Source of the DNA: Candidatus Zixiibacteriota bacterium
Lineage (GTDB): Bacteria > Zixibacteria > MSB-5A5 > SM1-73
Direction of reading: 5' to 3'
Length of the DNA: 37,884 bases
Assembly: GCA_029933635.1 (NCBI GenBank)
Contig: JAOZNS010000001.1
Span: 1 to 37,884, forward strand
Shown: in pieces, positions 8,774 to 16,652 of the stretch
Numbering within the stretch: the stretch's first letter is position 1
Layout of the letters: each line of letters starts with the position of its first letter
The notes under the pieces: generated by a model
Database searches by the model: none
What the model saw: the letters and a program-made list of their open reading frames with translations, nothing else
Told to the model about the DNA's origin: nothing
Position numbers and translations under genes: made by a program

Positions 8774-9901
8774 ATGGAGAGTATCTCTCACTTTAAGATC
8801 TTACAGAGGATGAAACATGATCATCTGGGTGCGGTTTGCAGAGCAGAGGATATTAAACTCAAACGGCAGGTGAGATTAAGGCTTCTGTCTGAACAACTCA
8901 TCCCCAAGCTGGAATCAAAAGCTAAACTTTTTCACCAATGTCAGACCCTCAGCTCTTTTGAACATCCAAACATCGCCTCCATCTATGAGATTTTGCAAAC
9001 TGAGGACCAACTTCTGATATCTTCAGCCTATCTGGAGGGTAAATCGCTTAAGGAGATTTTGGAAGACAGGATGCTCTTTTTGGATCAGATTCTTTTAGTT
9101 GCCATCCAGATTGCCGAAGGTTTAAGGGCGGCGCATGATCAGGGGATTTTGCATCTGGATTTGAGCCCGGAGAGCATAATCCTGACCAGGGAGGGCAAAG
9201 TCAAGATCGTCGACTTCGGTCTTGCTGAAATAAAACAAGCCTCGCTATGGAAGTTGGACCGATTTTCACCTGAGAAGATGTCCTATCTTTCACCGGAGCA
9301 GGTTCAGAACAGCCGGGTTGACTCAAGAAGCGATCTTTTCTCCTTGGGGGTGATCTTGTATGAGATGATCACAAGACATCCCCCTTTCAAGGGAAAGGAT
9401 AAATCATCAATTATCGAGTCCCTTCTCAATGCCCCTCCAGAACCGTTGTCCAAATACAGGAGAGATCTACCAGACCAGCTCCAAGCCATAATCGATAAGC
9501 TTTTGGAGAAAAAACCAGCTTCAAGATATCAAAATGCAGATGTTGTTCTTTTAGATCTGAAGAGATTAAAGCAGAAGCTGGCTTCGGGGAAGCCGGCGAT
9601 CATCAGAAAAATCAGACCCAGATATAACAAGGCTCTGGTTCCCGCCCTGATCATCAGCCTCATAATAGCGGTGATACTCATCTTGATTTTGAATAAATAC
9701 CTGTTCAAACCAATCTTTGAAAAAAGGGGATCGCTGGACTCAGATCAACCTCTGGTGGCTATGCGATCGGGCAATTTATTTGAAGAAAGAAACGATGGTC
9801 TATATCAAAACGCAGGAGCAAGATATGAGGGAAAGGAACTTCTGGACGCTCATTTTGGGAGTAGTTTTAATCTTGGTTGGAATCTTAGCCCTTCTGGATA
9901 G
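8774..9901 (+). CDS. Membrane-anchored Ser/Thr kinase-like protein, predicted pseudokinase
   Basis: A 375-residue protein with an N-terminal Hanks-type kinase fold (1-268), a membrane helix (~287-306) and a short outer tail. DFG (147-149), a SPE in place of APE (173-175) and the D-x-x-S-L-G helix (187-192) are kept. The glycine loop is gone (RMKHDHLGAV). The ATP-anchoring lysine is Arg36 (VRLR for VAVK), the helix-C glutamate aligns with Gln55, and the catalytic loop HRDLKPEN reads HLDLSPES, losing Arg, Lys and the metal-binding Asn. ATP-dependent catalysis is therefore doubtful. The ATG at 8774 is preferred over an in-frame start 51 nt upstream because GGGAAGG precedes it and the kinase fold starts here. 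Its 3' end overlaps the next gene by 77 nt. Confidence 0.85.
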   Translation: MESISHFKILQRMKHDHLGAVCRAEDIKLKRQVRLRLLSEQLIPKLESKAKLFHQCQTLSSFEHPNIASIYEILQTEDQLLISSAYLEGKSLKEILEDRMLFLDQILLVAIQIAEGLRAAHDQGILHLDLSPESIILTREGKVKIVDFGLAEIKQASLWKLDRFSPEKMSYLSPEQVQNSRVDSRSDLFSLGVILYEMITRHPPFKGKDKSSIIESLLNAPPEPLSKYRRDLPDQLQAIIDKLLEKKPASRYQNADVVLLDLKRLKQKLASGKPAIIRKIRPRYNKALVPALIISLIIAVILILILNKYLFKPIFEKRGSLDSDQPLVAMRSGNLFEERNDGLYQNAGARYEGKELLDAHFGSSFNLGWNLSPSG

Positions 9902-10397
9902 CTTAGAGGTGGTATCCTTCTGGTCTGCCTTGGGGAGACTCTGGCCTCTGATCCTGATAGCTCTGGGAATTTGGCTTCTTTTGAAAAGAGACTACTTTTA
10001 CTCAGACAGAAAGATTGAGATCAAAGAGGGCAAGAGATATTCCAAGGCTTTCGGTGATTTAAGAATCGATGCGGGGGGAATGGATCCGCACGGACTGGAT
10101 GTGGAGATGGGATTCGGCGATCTGGAACTAAACCTCACCAAGGCGAATCTCTCCGACCGTGAGAGCGTGGTCCACCTCGCCTTAGGCTTTGGAGACATCA
10201 GGGTGTGGGTGCCTTCTGAGGTGAAACTGAAGGCTTCTGCCACCTGTGGAGCAGGGGATATAGATATTTTGGGCAAATTTACAGATGGATTAGCCAGAAG
10301 CTTGGACTATCAGGATGAGGGATATGATTCGGTTCAAAAGAGATTGAAAATCTTTGCCAAACTCGGATTTGGTGATATAAAGATTTCGAGAGTGTGA
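9825..10397 (+). CDS. LiaF-like membrane protein
   Basis: A 190-residue protein with two N-terminal membrane helices (~5-25 and ~35-53; TLILGVVLILVGILALLDS and RLWPLILIALGIWLLLKR). A polar C-terminal domain follows with recurring glycine-rich GFGDLELNL, GFGDIRVWV, GAGDIDIL, GFGDIKIS repeats, the beta-rich layout of LiaF/DUF2154-type envelope-stress proteins. The start at 9825 has an AGGAG 7 nt upstream. The frame is open further but those starts lack such a site. No LiaRS two-component genes are nearby. The pairing with a kinase-like protein suggests an envelope-sensing role by inference only. Confidence 0.8.
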   Translation: MRERNFWTLILGVVLILVGILALLDSLEVVSFWSALGRLWPLILIALGIWLLLKRDYFYSDRKIEIKEGKRYSKAFGDLRIDAGGMDPHGLDVEMGFGDLELNLTKANLSDRESVVHLALGFGDIRVWVPSEVKLKASATCGAGDIDILGKFTDGLARSLDYQDEGYDSVQKRLKIFAKLGFGDIKISRV

Positions 10398-10404
10398 AAT
10401 AAAA

Positions 10405-10459
10405 CCTCTCCCCCTTTGTCCCCCTCTCCACTTTGTGGAGAGGGGGATGGGGGGTGAGG
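10405..10459. repeat. Nested palindromic intergenic element (best copy)
   Basis: A perfect 11-bp stem (10420-10430 with 10436-10446, arms CCCCCTCTCCA/TGGAGAGGGGG, 5-nt loop) sits inside a longer imperfect inverted repeat whose ends read CCTCTCCCC and GGGGTGAGG. Related degenerate elements lie at 2009, 11731, 12457, 14883 and 29229. It begins 7 nt after the LiaF-like stop and ends just before the AAAGGAGGAG of the next gene. Confidence 0.75.
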
Positions 10460-10476
10460 TAAACAAAGGAGGAGTC

Positions 10477-10752
10477 ATGACTCAGCCATCTGAAAGGATA
10501 CCGAATGTGAAGGTGACGGTAAAAAGCATCAAGGGGAAATGTGCCCTGGGACATCAGGTGGGAGAAGAATTTGTATTTAAAGGTGGAATAGCGCCTGGTG
10601 GTCTATGCACCGAAGGAATGTTGACCGTGATACCGGCTGCCAGAACTTTGATGTTTGGGGGAACTCACTTCTGGGAAGATGATCCGGACGCCATCTCGGT
10701 CTGCTGTCCAGATCCGGAAAATCTGGTGGTATTTGAGGTAAGACGAATTTAA
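10477..10752 (+). CDS. TIGR04076 family small protein
   Basis: The 91-residue protein fits the TIGR04076 family of unknown function: VKVTVKSIKGKCALGHQVGEEF at the start, GGLCTEG in the middle and CCPDPENLVVFEVRR at the end. Its four cysteines (KCALGH, GLCTEG, VCCPDP) suggest a metal or redox site, but this is inference. The ATG at 10477 follows a very strong AAAGGAGGAG. It sits inside the envelope block yet is predicted to be soluble. Confidence 0.85.
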   Translation: MTQPSERIPNVKVTVKSIKGKCALGHQVGEEFVFKGGIAPGGLCTEGMLTVIPAARTLMFGGTHFWEDDPDAISVCCPDPENLVVFEVRRI

Positions 10753-10857
10753 CACCATCATCTTGATTTGAAAGGTTGGGGTCATCGGACGAGGCTTCAA
10801 CCGACTGGTCAATAATGGTTTCCTCCCGTCAAGGGATAAAAGATTCAGCTTAAAGCT

Positions 10858-11694
10858 ATGAACCACGCACTTGGTATATTTGTAAAGCTCCAGAATATAG
10901 ATCGCCGATATATCTTTCTTTTCATCGGAATGGCAGCATTTTTGCCCTTGATATTCCCTTTAGGACTTCCTTTGGGAGTTACCCCTTCTTCTCTGAATCT
11001 CTTTAATGCGGTGGATAGCCTCAAGGAGGGATCGGTGGTGATGCTCACCTTTGATTACTATCCTTCCACCTTGCCGGAGACCGAGCCGATGTCATATGCG
11101 GTCCTAAGACATCTTTTCCGAAAAAATATTCGGGTGATCACCCTAACCACCATTCCCTTAGGCGCTTTGTCGGTGATGGAGGAGGTGGTCAAAAATGTGG
11201 CTCGCGAATATAAGAAAGAATACGGAAGCGATTATGTAAACTTGGGTTACAAATATGGCTATGTGGCGGTGATGCTGGGCCTGGGGAGGAAGATCTCGGA
11301 TATCTTCCCTAAGGATAATTATGATAACAAATTGGAGGATCTCCCTTTGATGCGCGAGGTCAAAAACTATGATGACATCGATTTTATCTTCATAGTTTCT
11401 GACAATGCCACTGTGGATTACTGGGTCTCCTTGGTGAATGCCCAATTTGGCATACCCATGGGAGCAGGAGTCACTGCAGTTATGGCGCCCAAATGCTATT
11501 CTTTTTTGCAAACAGGACAGATGGTCGGTCTTTTGGGCGGGATGAAGGGCGCAGCCGAATACGAGAAACTGAGCAGAAATCCCGGAAGAGCCACCAGAGG
11601 AATGGACCCCCAATCCATCATCCACCTCCTTATCATTGTTTTTATAACATTGGGCAATGTGGGATATTTTGTGAGCAAACGAATGAAAATTTAA
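10858..11694 (+). CDS. Membrane-anchored protein with soluble domain between two helices
   Basis: No known function. The 278-residue protein has an N-terminal membrane helix (~20-46), an alpha/beta-looking soluble domain (~55-250; GSVVMLTFDYYPSTLPETEP, IRVITLTTIPLG, IDFIFIVSDNATVDYW, QMVGLLGGMKGAAEYEKL) and a C-terminal membrane helix (IIHLLIIVFITLGNVGYFV). The end of the soluble domain plus the last helix resembles the same region of the protein at 6730. No Shine-Dalgarno is visible before the ATG. It lies 105 nt after the TIGR04076 gene and 156 nt before another membrane protein. Confidence 0.75.
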   Translation: MNHALGIFVKLQNIDRRYIFLFIGMAAFLPLIFPLGLPLGVTPSSLNLFNAVDSLKEGSVVMLTFDYYPSTLPETEPMSYAVLRHLFRKNIRVITLTTIPLGALSVMEEVVKNVAREYKKEYGSDYVNLGYKYGYVAVMLGLGRKISDIFPKDNYDNKLEDLPLMREVKNYDDIDFIFIVSDNATVDYWVSLVNAQFGIPMGAGVTAVMAPKCYSFLQTGQMVGLLGGMKGAAEYEKLSRNPGRATRGMDPQSIIHLLIIVFITLGNVGYFVSKRMKI

Positions 11695-11730
11695 ACTTGG
11701 AGGGTTGAAAAACCTGAAACTGAATTAAGA

Positions 11731-11790
11731 CCTCTCGCACTTTTGTCCTCCTCTCTATAAAAATGAAGAGGGGGACTAAGGGAGAAAGGT
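11731..11790. repeat. Palindromic intergenic element
   Basis: Imperfect inverted repeat starting CCTCTCGCAC and ending GGAGAAAGG, with an inner CCTCCTCTCT facing GAAGAGGGGG. Same family as the element at 10405-10459, here between two membrane-protein genes. No T-tract follows. Confidence 0.55.
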
Positions 11791-11850
11791 AAGAACGGCT
11801 TTAATTTTGTATTGCAATTTTAAACCTCGCTCTTTGAATTTAACTACGGT

Positions 11851-12456
11851 ATGAACCCAGAATTCATCGGAATCACCATCGCCGCTCTTTTGACCCTGTG
11901 CATCTACAGCTTTTTGTATAAAGATAATCCCTTTTACAAATTCGCCGAGCACATCTTTGCTGGACTTTCTGCAGGATACTATGTGGGACTGGTCTGGCAT
12001 TCCATCATAAAGCAACAGCTTATAGGTCCACTTTTTGAGGAACGCCAGCTTCTGTTCATCATTCCTGCCCTCCTCGGAGCATTGATGTTCACCAGGTTCA
12101 TTCCCAAGATCGCCTGGCTTTCTCGCATCTCCTTAGCCTTTGTGATGGGCAACACTGCGGGAATCTTTTTGATTCAGCAGTTGCATGGATTGGTGCTACC
12201 ACAGGTGAGAAACACCTTCACCGTAGCGTTAAATTTTTCCGGGGTGGTGATAATTGTTGGAGTCATCTCCACCTTAATCTATTTTTATTTCTCCAAAGAG
12301 CATAAAGGGATATTAGGGCTTACCGCTGGTCTGGGCATCTGGTTTATAATGATCTCGTTTGGAGCGTCATTTGGTTACACCGTAATGGCAAGAGTTTCCC
12401 TTCTTATCGGCAGAGCCCAATTTCTTCTTATCAACTGGCTACACTTGATAAAATAG
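11851..12456 (+). CDS. Multi-pass membrane protein of unknown function
   Basis: The 201-residue protein has about six hydrophobic helices (near 5-22, 33-48, 66-82, 89-108, 125-145 and 154-175). The stretch ISFGASFGYTVMARVSLLIG near the C-terminus, with its charged residue in a hydrophobic run, looks like the conserved core. No catalytic motif is recognised. It closes the block of envelope genes begun at 6730. No Shine-Dalgarno is seen before the ATG. Confidence 0.75.
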   Translation: MNPEFIGITIAALLTLCIYSFLYKDNPFYKFAEHIFAGLSAGYYVGLVWHSIIKQQLIGPLFEERQLLFIIPALLGALMFTRFIPKIAWLSRISLAFVMGNTAGIFLIQQLHGLVLPQVRNTFTVALNFSGVVIIVGVISTLIYFYFSKEHKGILGLTAGLGIWFIMISFGASFGYTVMARVSLLIGRAQFLLINWLHLIK

Positions 12457-12488
12457 TCCCTCTCCCTGAAGGGGAAGGAGAATGTCCC
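12457..12488. repeat. Short degenerate palindromic element
   Basis: CCCTCTCCCTGAAGGGGAAGG directly follows the stop of the preceding gene (stem about CCCTCTCC/GGGGAAGG with mismatches). It probably belongs to the 10405-type family. Because it sits at a gene end it may also help end transcription, but there is no T-tract. Confidence 0.35.
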
Positions 12489-12572
12489 CTTATCTTCCTC
12501 GTTTTTCAAGCCGTAAGATTTTAGGGATACCATAAAACGTAATAAAAGCTTCGTATCAAAAGTGAAATTTCC

Positions 12573-12601
12573 TTGACATCATGCTGTGGGTAAGTTAAGA
12601 T
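12573..12601 (+). promoter_or_regulatory. Candidate sigma-70 promoter for htpX
   Basis: A consensus TTGACA (12573-12578), a 17-nt spacer and TAAGAT (12596-12601) end 18 nt before the htpX ATG, with GGAGGTGAG in between. The -35 and spacing are ideal and the -10 matches four of six bases. Confidence 0.6.
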
Positions 12602-12619
12602 TATTCTGGAGGTGAGAAG

Positions 12620-13471
12620 ATGAACGCTCTGAAGACAGCCTTTCTTTTAACGTTGTTGACCCTGCTTTTCGTCTTTATCGGTCAACTGTTGGGAGGAAAT
12701 CAGGGTATGGTGGTGGCGCTTCTCTTTGCCGCCATGATGAACTTGGGCACCTACTGGTTTTCCGATAAGATAGTTTTGGGCATGTATCGAGCGCAACAGG
12801 TGGATGAGAAGACCAGCCCGCGGCTTTACAACATTGTCAGACGAGCAGCATCTTCAGCTCATCTTCCCATGCCCAAGGTGTATGTAATTCCCACTCAAAC
12901 TCCCAACGCCTTTGCCACCGGAAGAGGTCCCAAACACGCCGCTGTGGCAGTAACTCAGGGGATTATGAAGATTTTAGATGAGGAGGAGCTGGAGGGAGTG
13001 ATCTCTCATGAAATGGCTCATATAAAGAATCGGGATATCCTTACCGGATCCATTGTAGCCACCCTGGCGGGTGCCATCAGCATGTTAGCCTTCATGGCCC
13101 GGTGGGCGGCGATCTTCGGGGGTTATGGTGGAAGAGATGGTGAAGGTCGGGGTGGTGGGCTGAGTCTTTTGATAATGGCAATAGTGGCGCCTTTAGCCGC
13201 CCTCTTGATTCAGATGGCGATCTCCAGATCCAGGGAGTATGCAGCAGATGCCACCGGTGCAAAAAACAGTCACAAGCCGTTAGCTTTAGCAAACGCCTTG
13301 AAGAAGTTAGAATATGCGGCCAGAAGGATACCTCTGGAGGCAAAACCTTCCACGGCCCATCTTTTTATCGTAAATCCACTCTCCGGAAGAGGAATGGCCA
13401 GCCTGTTTTCCACTCATCCCCCCATTGAGGAACGAGTGGCAAGACTTCAGAGGATGGCAAGAGGAATTTGA
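12620..13471 (+). CDS. htpX: Zinc metalloprotease HtpX
   Basis: A membrane M48-family protease for quality control of membrane proteins. The 283-residue protein has two N-terminal membrane helices, a zinc motif HEMAH (130-134; ISHEMAHIKNRD), two further helices (~142-160 and ~177-197), and the third ligand in SRSREYAADATGA. The ending FSTHPPIEERVARL is typical of HtpX. A strong GGAGGTGAG and a TTGACA promoter precede it, so it is probably transcribed on its own. A terminator-like hairpin follows. Confidence 0.96.
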   Translation: MNALKTAFLLTLLTLLFVFIGQLLGGNQGMVVALLFAAMMNLGTYWFSDKIVLGMYRAQQVDEKTSPRLYNIVRRAASSAHLPMPKVYVIPTQTPNAFATGRGPKHAAVAVTQGIMKILDEEELEGVISHEMAHIKNRDILTGSIVATLAGAISMLAFMARWAAIFGGYGGRDGEGRGGGLSLLIMAIVAPLAALLIQMAISRSREYAADATGAKNSHKPLALANALKKLEYAARRIPLEAKPSTAHLFIVNPLSGRGMASLFSTHPPIEERVARLQRMARGI

Positions 13472-13486
13472 AAAGGAAAAAAATGA

Positions 13487-13540
13487 TGTGGTGGGGATAA
13501 TTTCCTTGGTTTTGGGATCCTCATCGCATTTTTTATTTTA
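13487..13540 (+). terminator. Rho-independent terminator after htpX
   Basis: A 12-bp stem with three G-U pairs (13487-13498 with 13517-13528), an 18-nt loop and then TTTTTTATTTT. It lies 15 nt after the htpX stop and upstream of the CorC-like gene. The loop is longer than usual. Confidence 0.5.
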
Positions 13541-13562
13541 ACAGGGGGGGAGAGATCCCTGT

Positions 13563-14867
13563 ATGGGAAGTAGCTGGATCGAGATACTGATAATCCTGCT
13601 TCTGATTTTGGCTAATGGCTTTTTTGCCTCATCCGAAATCGCCTTAATTTCCGTCAGAAGAAGTCGGATAAAACAACTCTCCGACAAAGGTAACAAAAAA
13701 GCCCAGCTGGTGAGCAGGCTCCAGAACAAGCCAGACGTGTTTTTAGCCACCATTCAGGTAGGAATCACCTTGGTGGGCACATTTGCATCGGTGGTGGGAG
13801 GAGCCAAGGTGGTCCACGATCTGAAACCGTGGATTGAAAAAATTCCATCCTCAGCCATTCGACAATCCAGTGAGTCGATTGCCATCGCAATCGTGGTGGT
13901 GATCATCACTTACCTGCTTTTGGTGCTGGGTGAGTTGGTTCCTAAATATTTAGCTTTGGCTTACCCGGAAAAGGTTGCCTTCAGAACCGTAGGACCGGTT
14001 CACCTCCTGTCCCGGGTGGCTTTCTTAATGGTCAAACTTCTCTCCAGCTCCAGCAGATTCTTAGTCTCCCGTTTTGTTAAAGGGTTGCCTAAGGAAAGTG
14101 GATTTATCACGGATGAAGAGTTGAAATTTATAGTGCGTGAGGGAAAAACCAAAGGGGTCTTTGATCAGACCGAGGAGGAGCTGATCCAGAGTGCACTGGA
14201 GTTCACCGATACCACCGTGCGAAATGCCATGACCCCACGAACAGAAATCGTAGCTCTGGATGTAAATGCCGGGCAACAGCAAATAATTCGTGCTATGACC
14301 GAGCAGGGATACTCCCGAATCCCCATATATAAAGGGAGCCTGGACAATATCGTTGGGATAATCTACGCCAAGGATATAATCAATCTGTTGCAAAACAGAG
14401 AGCTCATCATCCTGGAGGATATCCTCCGCAAGCCCTATTTTGTTCCAGATTCCATGAAGATATCTGACCTTTTAAAAAATTTTCAAAAAAAACGATTACA
14501 TATTGCTATTGTGCTGGACGAATTTGGTGGCACCGCCGGGCTCATCACATTGGAGGATATAATTGAGGAGATCGTAGGTGAGATCCGAGATGAGTATGAT
14601 CGGGAGGAAGAAGAGGAAATTTATTTGCTCTCCGATAACTTGGCTATCGTTAATGCCAGTCTGTTTATCGGGGAATTCAATCAAAAATTCAAAACCGAGC
14701 TTCCAGAAGAGTATAACACCGTTGGAGGTTATATTACCGGAACCCTGGGAAGGATTCCTCTTCTGGATGAGGAGATAAAAATTGGGGATCTCACCTTTGT
14801 GATCTTCGACAAGGTGGGACCCAGACTGAAGAAGATAAAAGTGGTCCGAGAAAGAAAAAGTGAGTAG
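13563..14867 (+). CDS. CNNM/CBS-domain protein of the HlyC/CorC family
   Basis: The 434-residue protein has an N-terminal CNNM (DUF21) membrane domain with about four helices (first at 5-24, FFASSEIALISVRRSRI), then two CBS domains (~215-335; MTPRTEIVALDVN, YSRIPIYKG, IVGIIYAKDI, IVLDEFGGTAGLITLEDI) and a C-terminal transporter-associated CorC_HlyC domain (~350-430). The family is linked to magnesium or cobalt efflux, and older hemolysin names are historical. A GGGGGGAGAG lies just upstream of the ATG. The ion specificity cannot be read from sequence. Confidence 0.92.
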   Translation: MGSSWIEILIILLLILANGFFASSEIALISVRRSRIKQLSDKGNKKAQLVSRLQNKPDVFLATIQVGITLVGTFASVVGGAKVVHDLKPWIEKIPSSAIRQSSESIAIAIVVVIITYLLLVLGELVPKYLALAYPEKVAFRTVGPVHLLSRVAFLMVKLLSSSSRFLVSRFVKGLPKESGFITDEELKFIVREGKTKGVFDQTEEELIQSALEFTDTTVRNAMTPRTEIVALDVNAGQQQIIRAMTEQGYSRIPIYKGSLDNIVGIIYAKDIINLLQNRELIILEDILRKPYFVPDSMKISDLLKNFQKKRLHIAIVLDEFGGTAGLITLEDIIEEIVGEIRDEYDREEEEEIYLLSDNLAIVNASLFIGEFNQKFKTELPEEYNTVGGYITGTLGRIPLLDEEIKIGDLTFVIFDKVGPRLKKIKVVRERKSE

Positions 14868-14882
14868 AGTTCTTCTTTGACA

Positions 14883-14938
14883 CCTTTCCCGCCATCCCAT
14901 TCTCCATAAAATAAAGAGGAGGAGATAGGGGAAAGGTT
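14883..14938. repeat. Palindromic intergenic element
   Basis: Begins CCTTTCCCGCC and ends GGGGAAAGG, with inner TTCTCC facing GGAGGAGA. A member of the family at 10405-10459, sitting between the CorC-like and DedA-like genes. Confidence 0.5.
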
Positions 14939-14952
14939 AAAAAATTTTCATC

Positions 14953-15588
14953 ATGTTCGAATCCCTGCTTGAGCCGATTGGAAGATGGATAATTGGCTTC
15001 ATCTCGGAGATAGGTTATGTGGGTATAATAATCACCATGGGAATTGAAAGTGCCTGTATCCCTCTTCCTTCGGAGATCATCATGCCCTTCTCCGGCTACT
15101 TGGTGTTCACCGGAAGATTCAGCCTTTGGGGCGTTTCCGTTGCTGGTGCCTTTGGCTGTGTGGTTGGATCGGTGGTTGCCTACTGGGTGGGAATTGGAGG
15201 AGGACGTCCCTTCATTCAAAAGTATGGGAGATACGTTCTGATCTCATCCAAAGACTTAGCTTTCGCTGATCGCTGGTTTGAAAGATACGGAGAGTGGGCT
15301 ATATTCTTCTCTCGCCTTCTGCCAGTGATAAGAACCTTCATCTCGCTTCCGGCAGGAATCGCCCGGATGAACTTTTTGAAATTTGTCATCTATACCTTCC
15401 TCGGCTCTTTGCCCTGGTGTTTTTTGTTAGCCTATGTGGGAAAGATATTGGGTGAAAACTGGATGAGCATAAGAGTCTATTTTCATCGGGCCGACATCTT
15501 CATCGGGATAATCATGGTCTTGGCAATAGCCTATTTTTTATATCGGCACTTAAAACCGGAGAAAAAAAACGGCTCTTCTCCCTTTTAG
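14953..15588 (+). CDS. DedA family membrane protein
   Basis: The 211-residue protein fits the DedA/SNARE-associated (VTT) family, whose members act in membrane lipid recycling and homeostasis. Visible family signatures are ESACIPLPSEIIMPFSGYL, AYWVGIGGGRPFIQKYG and FFSRLLPVIRTFISLPAGIARM, followed by a membrane helix and a basic tail. About five hydrophobic segments are present. The glycine-rich loop and RxxPxxRT are intact, so it is probably functional. It converges on the DUF89 gene, with 94 nt between their ends. Confidence 0.93.
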   Translation: MFESLLEPIGRWIIGFISEIGYVGIIITMGIESACIPLPSEIIMPFSGYLVFTGRFSLWGVSVAGAFGCVVGSVVAYWVGIGGGRPFIQKYGRYVLISSKDLAFADRWFERYGEWAIFFSRLLPVIRTFISLPAGIARMNFLKFVIYTFLGSLPWCFLLAYVGKILGENWMSIRVYFHRADIFIGIIMVLAIAYFLYRHLKPEKKNGSSPF

Positions 15589-15682
15589 TTGCTGGTCTTC
15601 TTCGCCTTCGTCTCCTTCTTTATAAACAGGTTTACTGCCATGAAAAAATCTTTTTTAGATTACAATTTTTCTCAAAAATTGA

Positions 15683-16594
15683 TTACTCCGTTTTAATCCC
15701 ATGTGCCGCAGATGCTTGCTTTGTCTTTCCCACCCCCTTTGCCCTGTTCTCCACGCACTTGACCACAAAATCTCCTACTGAGCATCCCAGATCCCGGGCA
15801 ATTATTTTGCATTTTACCATCAAAAGAAAATAAAGCTTTTTGCCTTTCACCTCGCGTAGGGTCTCATAGTTTCCATGACCTTTGGCGATCACCAGATCAG
15901 CCCGGTCAAAGAGATTCTTGAATTCCTCCGAGCAATCTTTCAGGATGGTCCCAGGAGCATCTGAGCCGCTGGAGATGACCTTCGCCACTTGATCCAAGCT
16001 GGCATAATAGGCATCTTCGGAGGTGGCGTCGTTAATCACCGGGAAGCCACGAACCCCGTAGTAAATGTCCTCAGGAGGCATCTGTTCGATCAGAATCTTA
16101 TCAAAAAAAGTTTCTCCAGCATTGTCTCCCAGATAGAGGATCATGGAGGCTTCTTTTGAATCTTCTCTCAAACTTTCGGTATCATCTATGGCAGGTTTTG
16201 TGGACAACGCCTGATCGATCGTCTTCATCAGTTCAAAATGATGACGAGGACCAAAATCGATGATGTTTCCCGCTATGGCCATCCTCACCGCATAAACAAA
16301 TGGATCAGACGAACCGTTTACCTTCTCTTTCAAAGAAGGGTAAAGTTTTTTAGCTACATGGTTGAATTCCCTTTTAAGCTTGAAGAAGGGATCATGATTG
16401 TTTAACACCTTACGGATCACCCGATGGGCCTCACGGCCCAGATAAGGTGGAGGATGATGATAAGACACGCCGCTTAAAGTCATAAGCACCTTTTGGATCA
16501 ATTCCTCCCGTTTTTCCTCATCTTGGGTGAGCTGATTTGTCACATCAATTGCCTGCTCAATAATGCAGGGGATACATTCCAGATAAGTTCGCAT
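15683..16594 (-). CDS. DUF89 family damage-control phosphatase-like protein
   Basis: The 303-residue protein belongs to DUF89 (ARMT1-like), metal-dependent phosphatases thought to clear damaged phosphometabolites. The N-terminal part has a CIPCIIEQA motif typical of the bacterial/archaeal subfamily. The catalytic part shows AGNIIDFG, YLGDNAGETFFDKILIE (metal-binding Asp/Asn) and AKGHGNYETL. It is the last gene of the twelve-gene - strand run, 58 nt after the radical-SAM gene. The substrate is unknown. Its linkage to MinD/NifX-type genes hints at a cofactor- or Fe-S-related job, by inference only. Confidence 0.88.
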   Translation of the reverse strand: MRTYLECIPCIIEQAIDVTNQLTQDEEKREELIQKVLMTLSGVSYHHPPPYLGREAHRVIRKVLNNHDPFFKLKREFNHVAKKLYPSLKEKVNGSSDPFVYAVRMAIAGNIIDFGPRHHFELMKTIDQALSTKPAIDDTESLREDSKEASMILYLGDNAGETFFDKILIEQMPPEDIYYGVRGFPVINDATSEDAYYASLDQVAKVISSGSDAPGTILKDCSEEFKNLFDRADLVIAKGHGNYETLREVKGKKLYFLLMVKCKIIARDLGCSVGDFVVKCVENRAKGVGKTKQASAAHGIKTE

Positions 16595-16652
16595 CGAATA
16601 ACTCCATTAAATGATAAAAAAGACAGAAAAAAAGATCATCACGCTCCACTTT

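Noticed and set aside
9717..9824. Longer N-terminus for the LiaF-like protein
   Set aside because: The extra residues do not look like the family, and AGGAG sits before 9825.
15589..15682. Terminator between the convergent DedA and DUF89 genes
   Set aside because: Only a 5-bp AT stem with a T-run (AATCT/AGATT) is visible, too weak to call.
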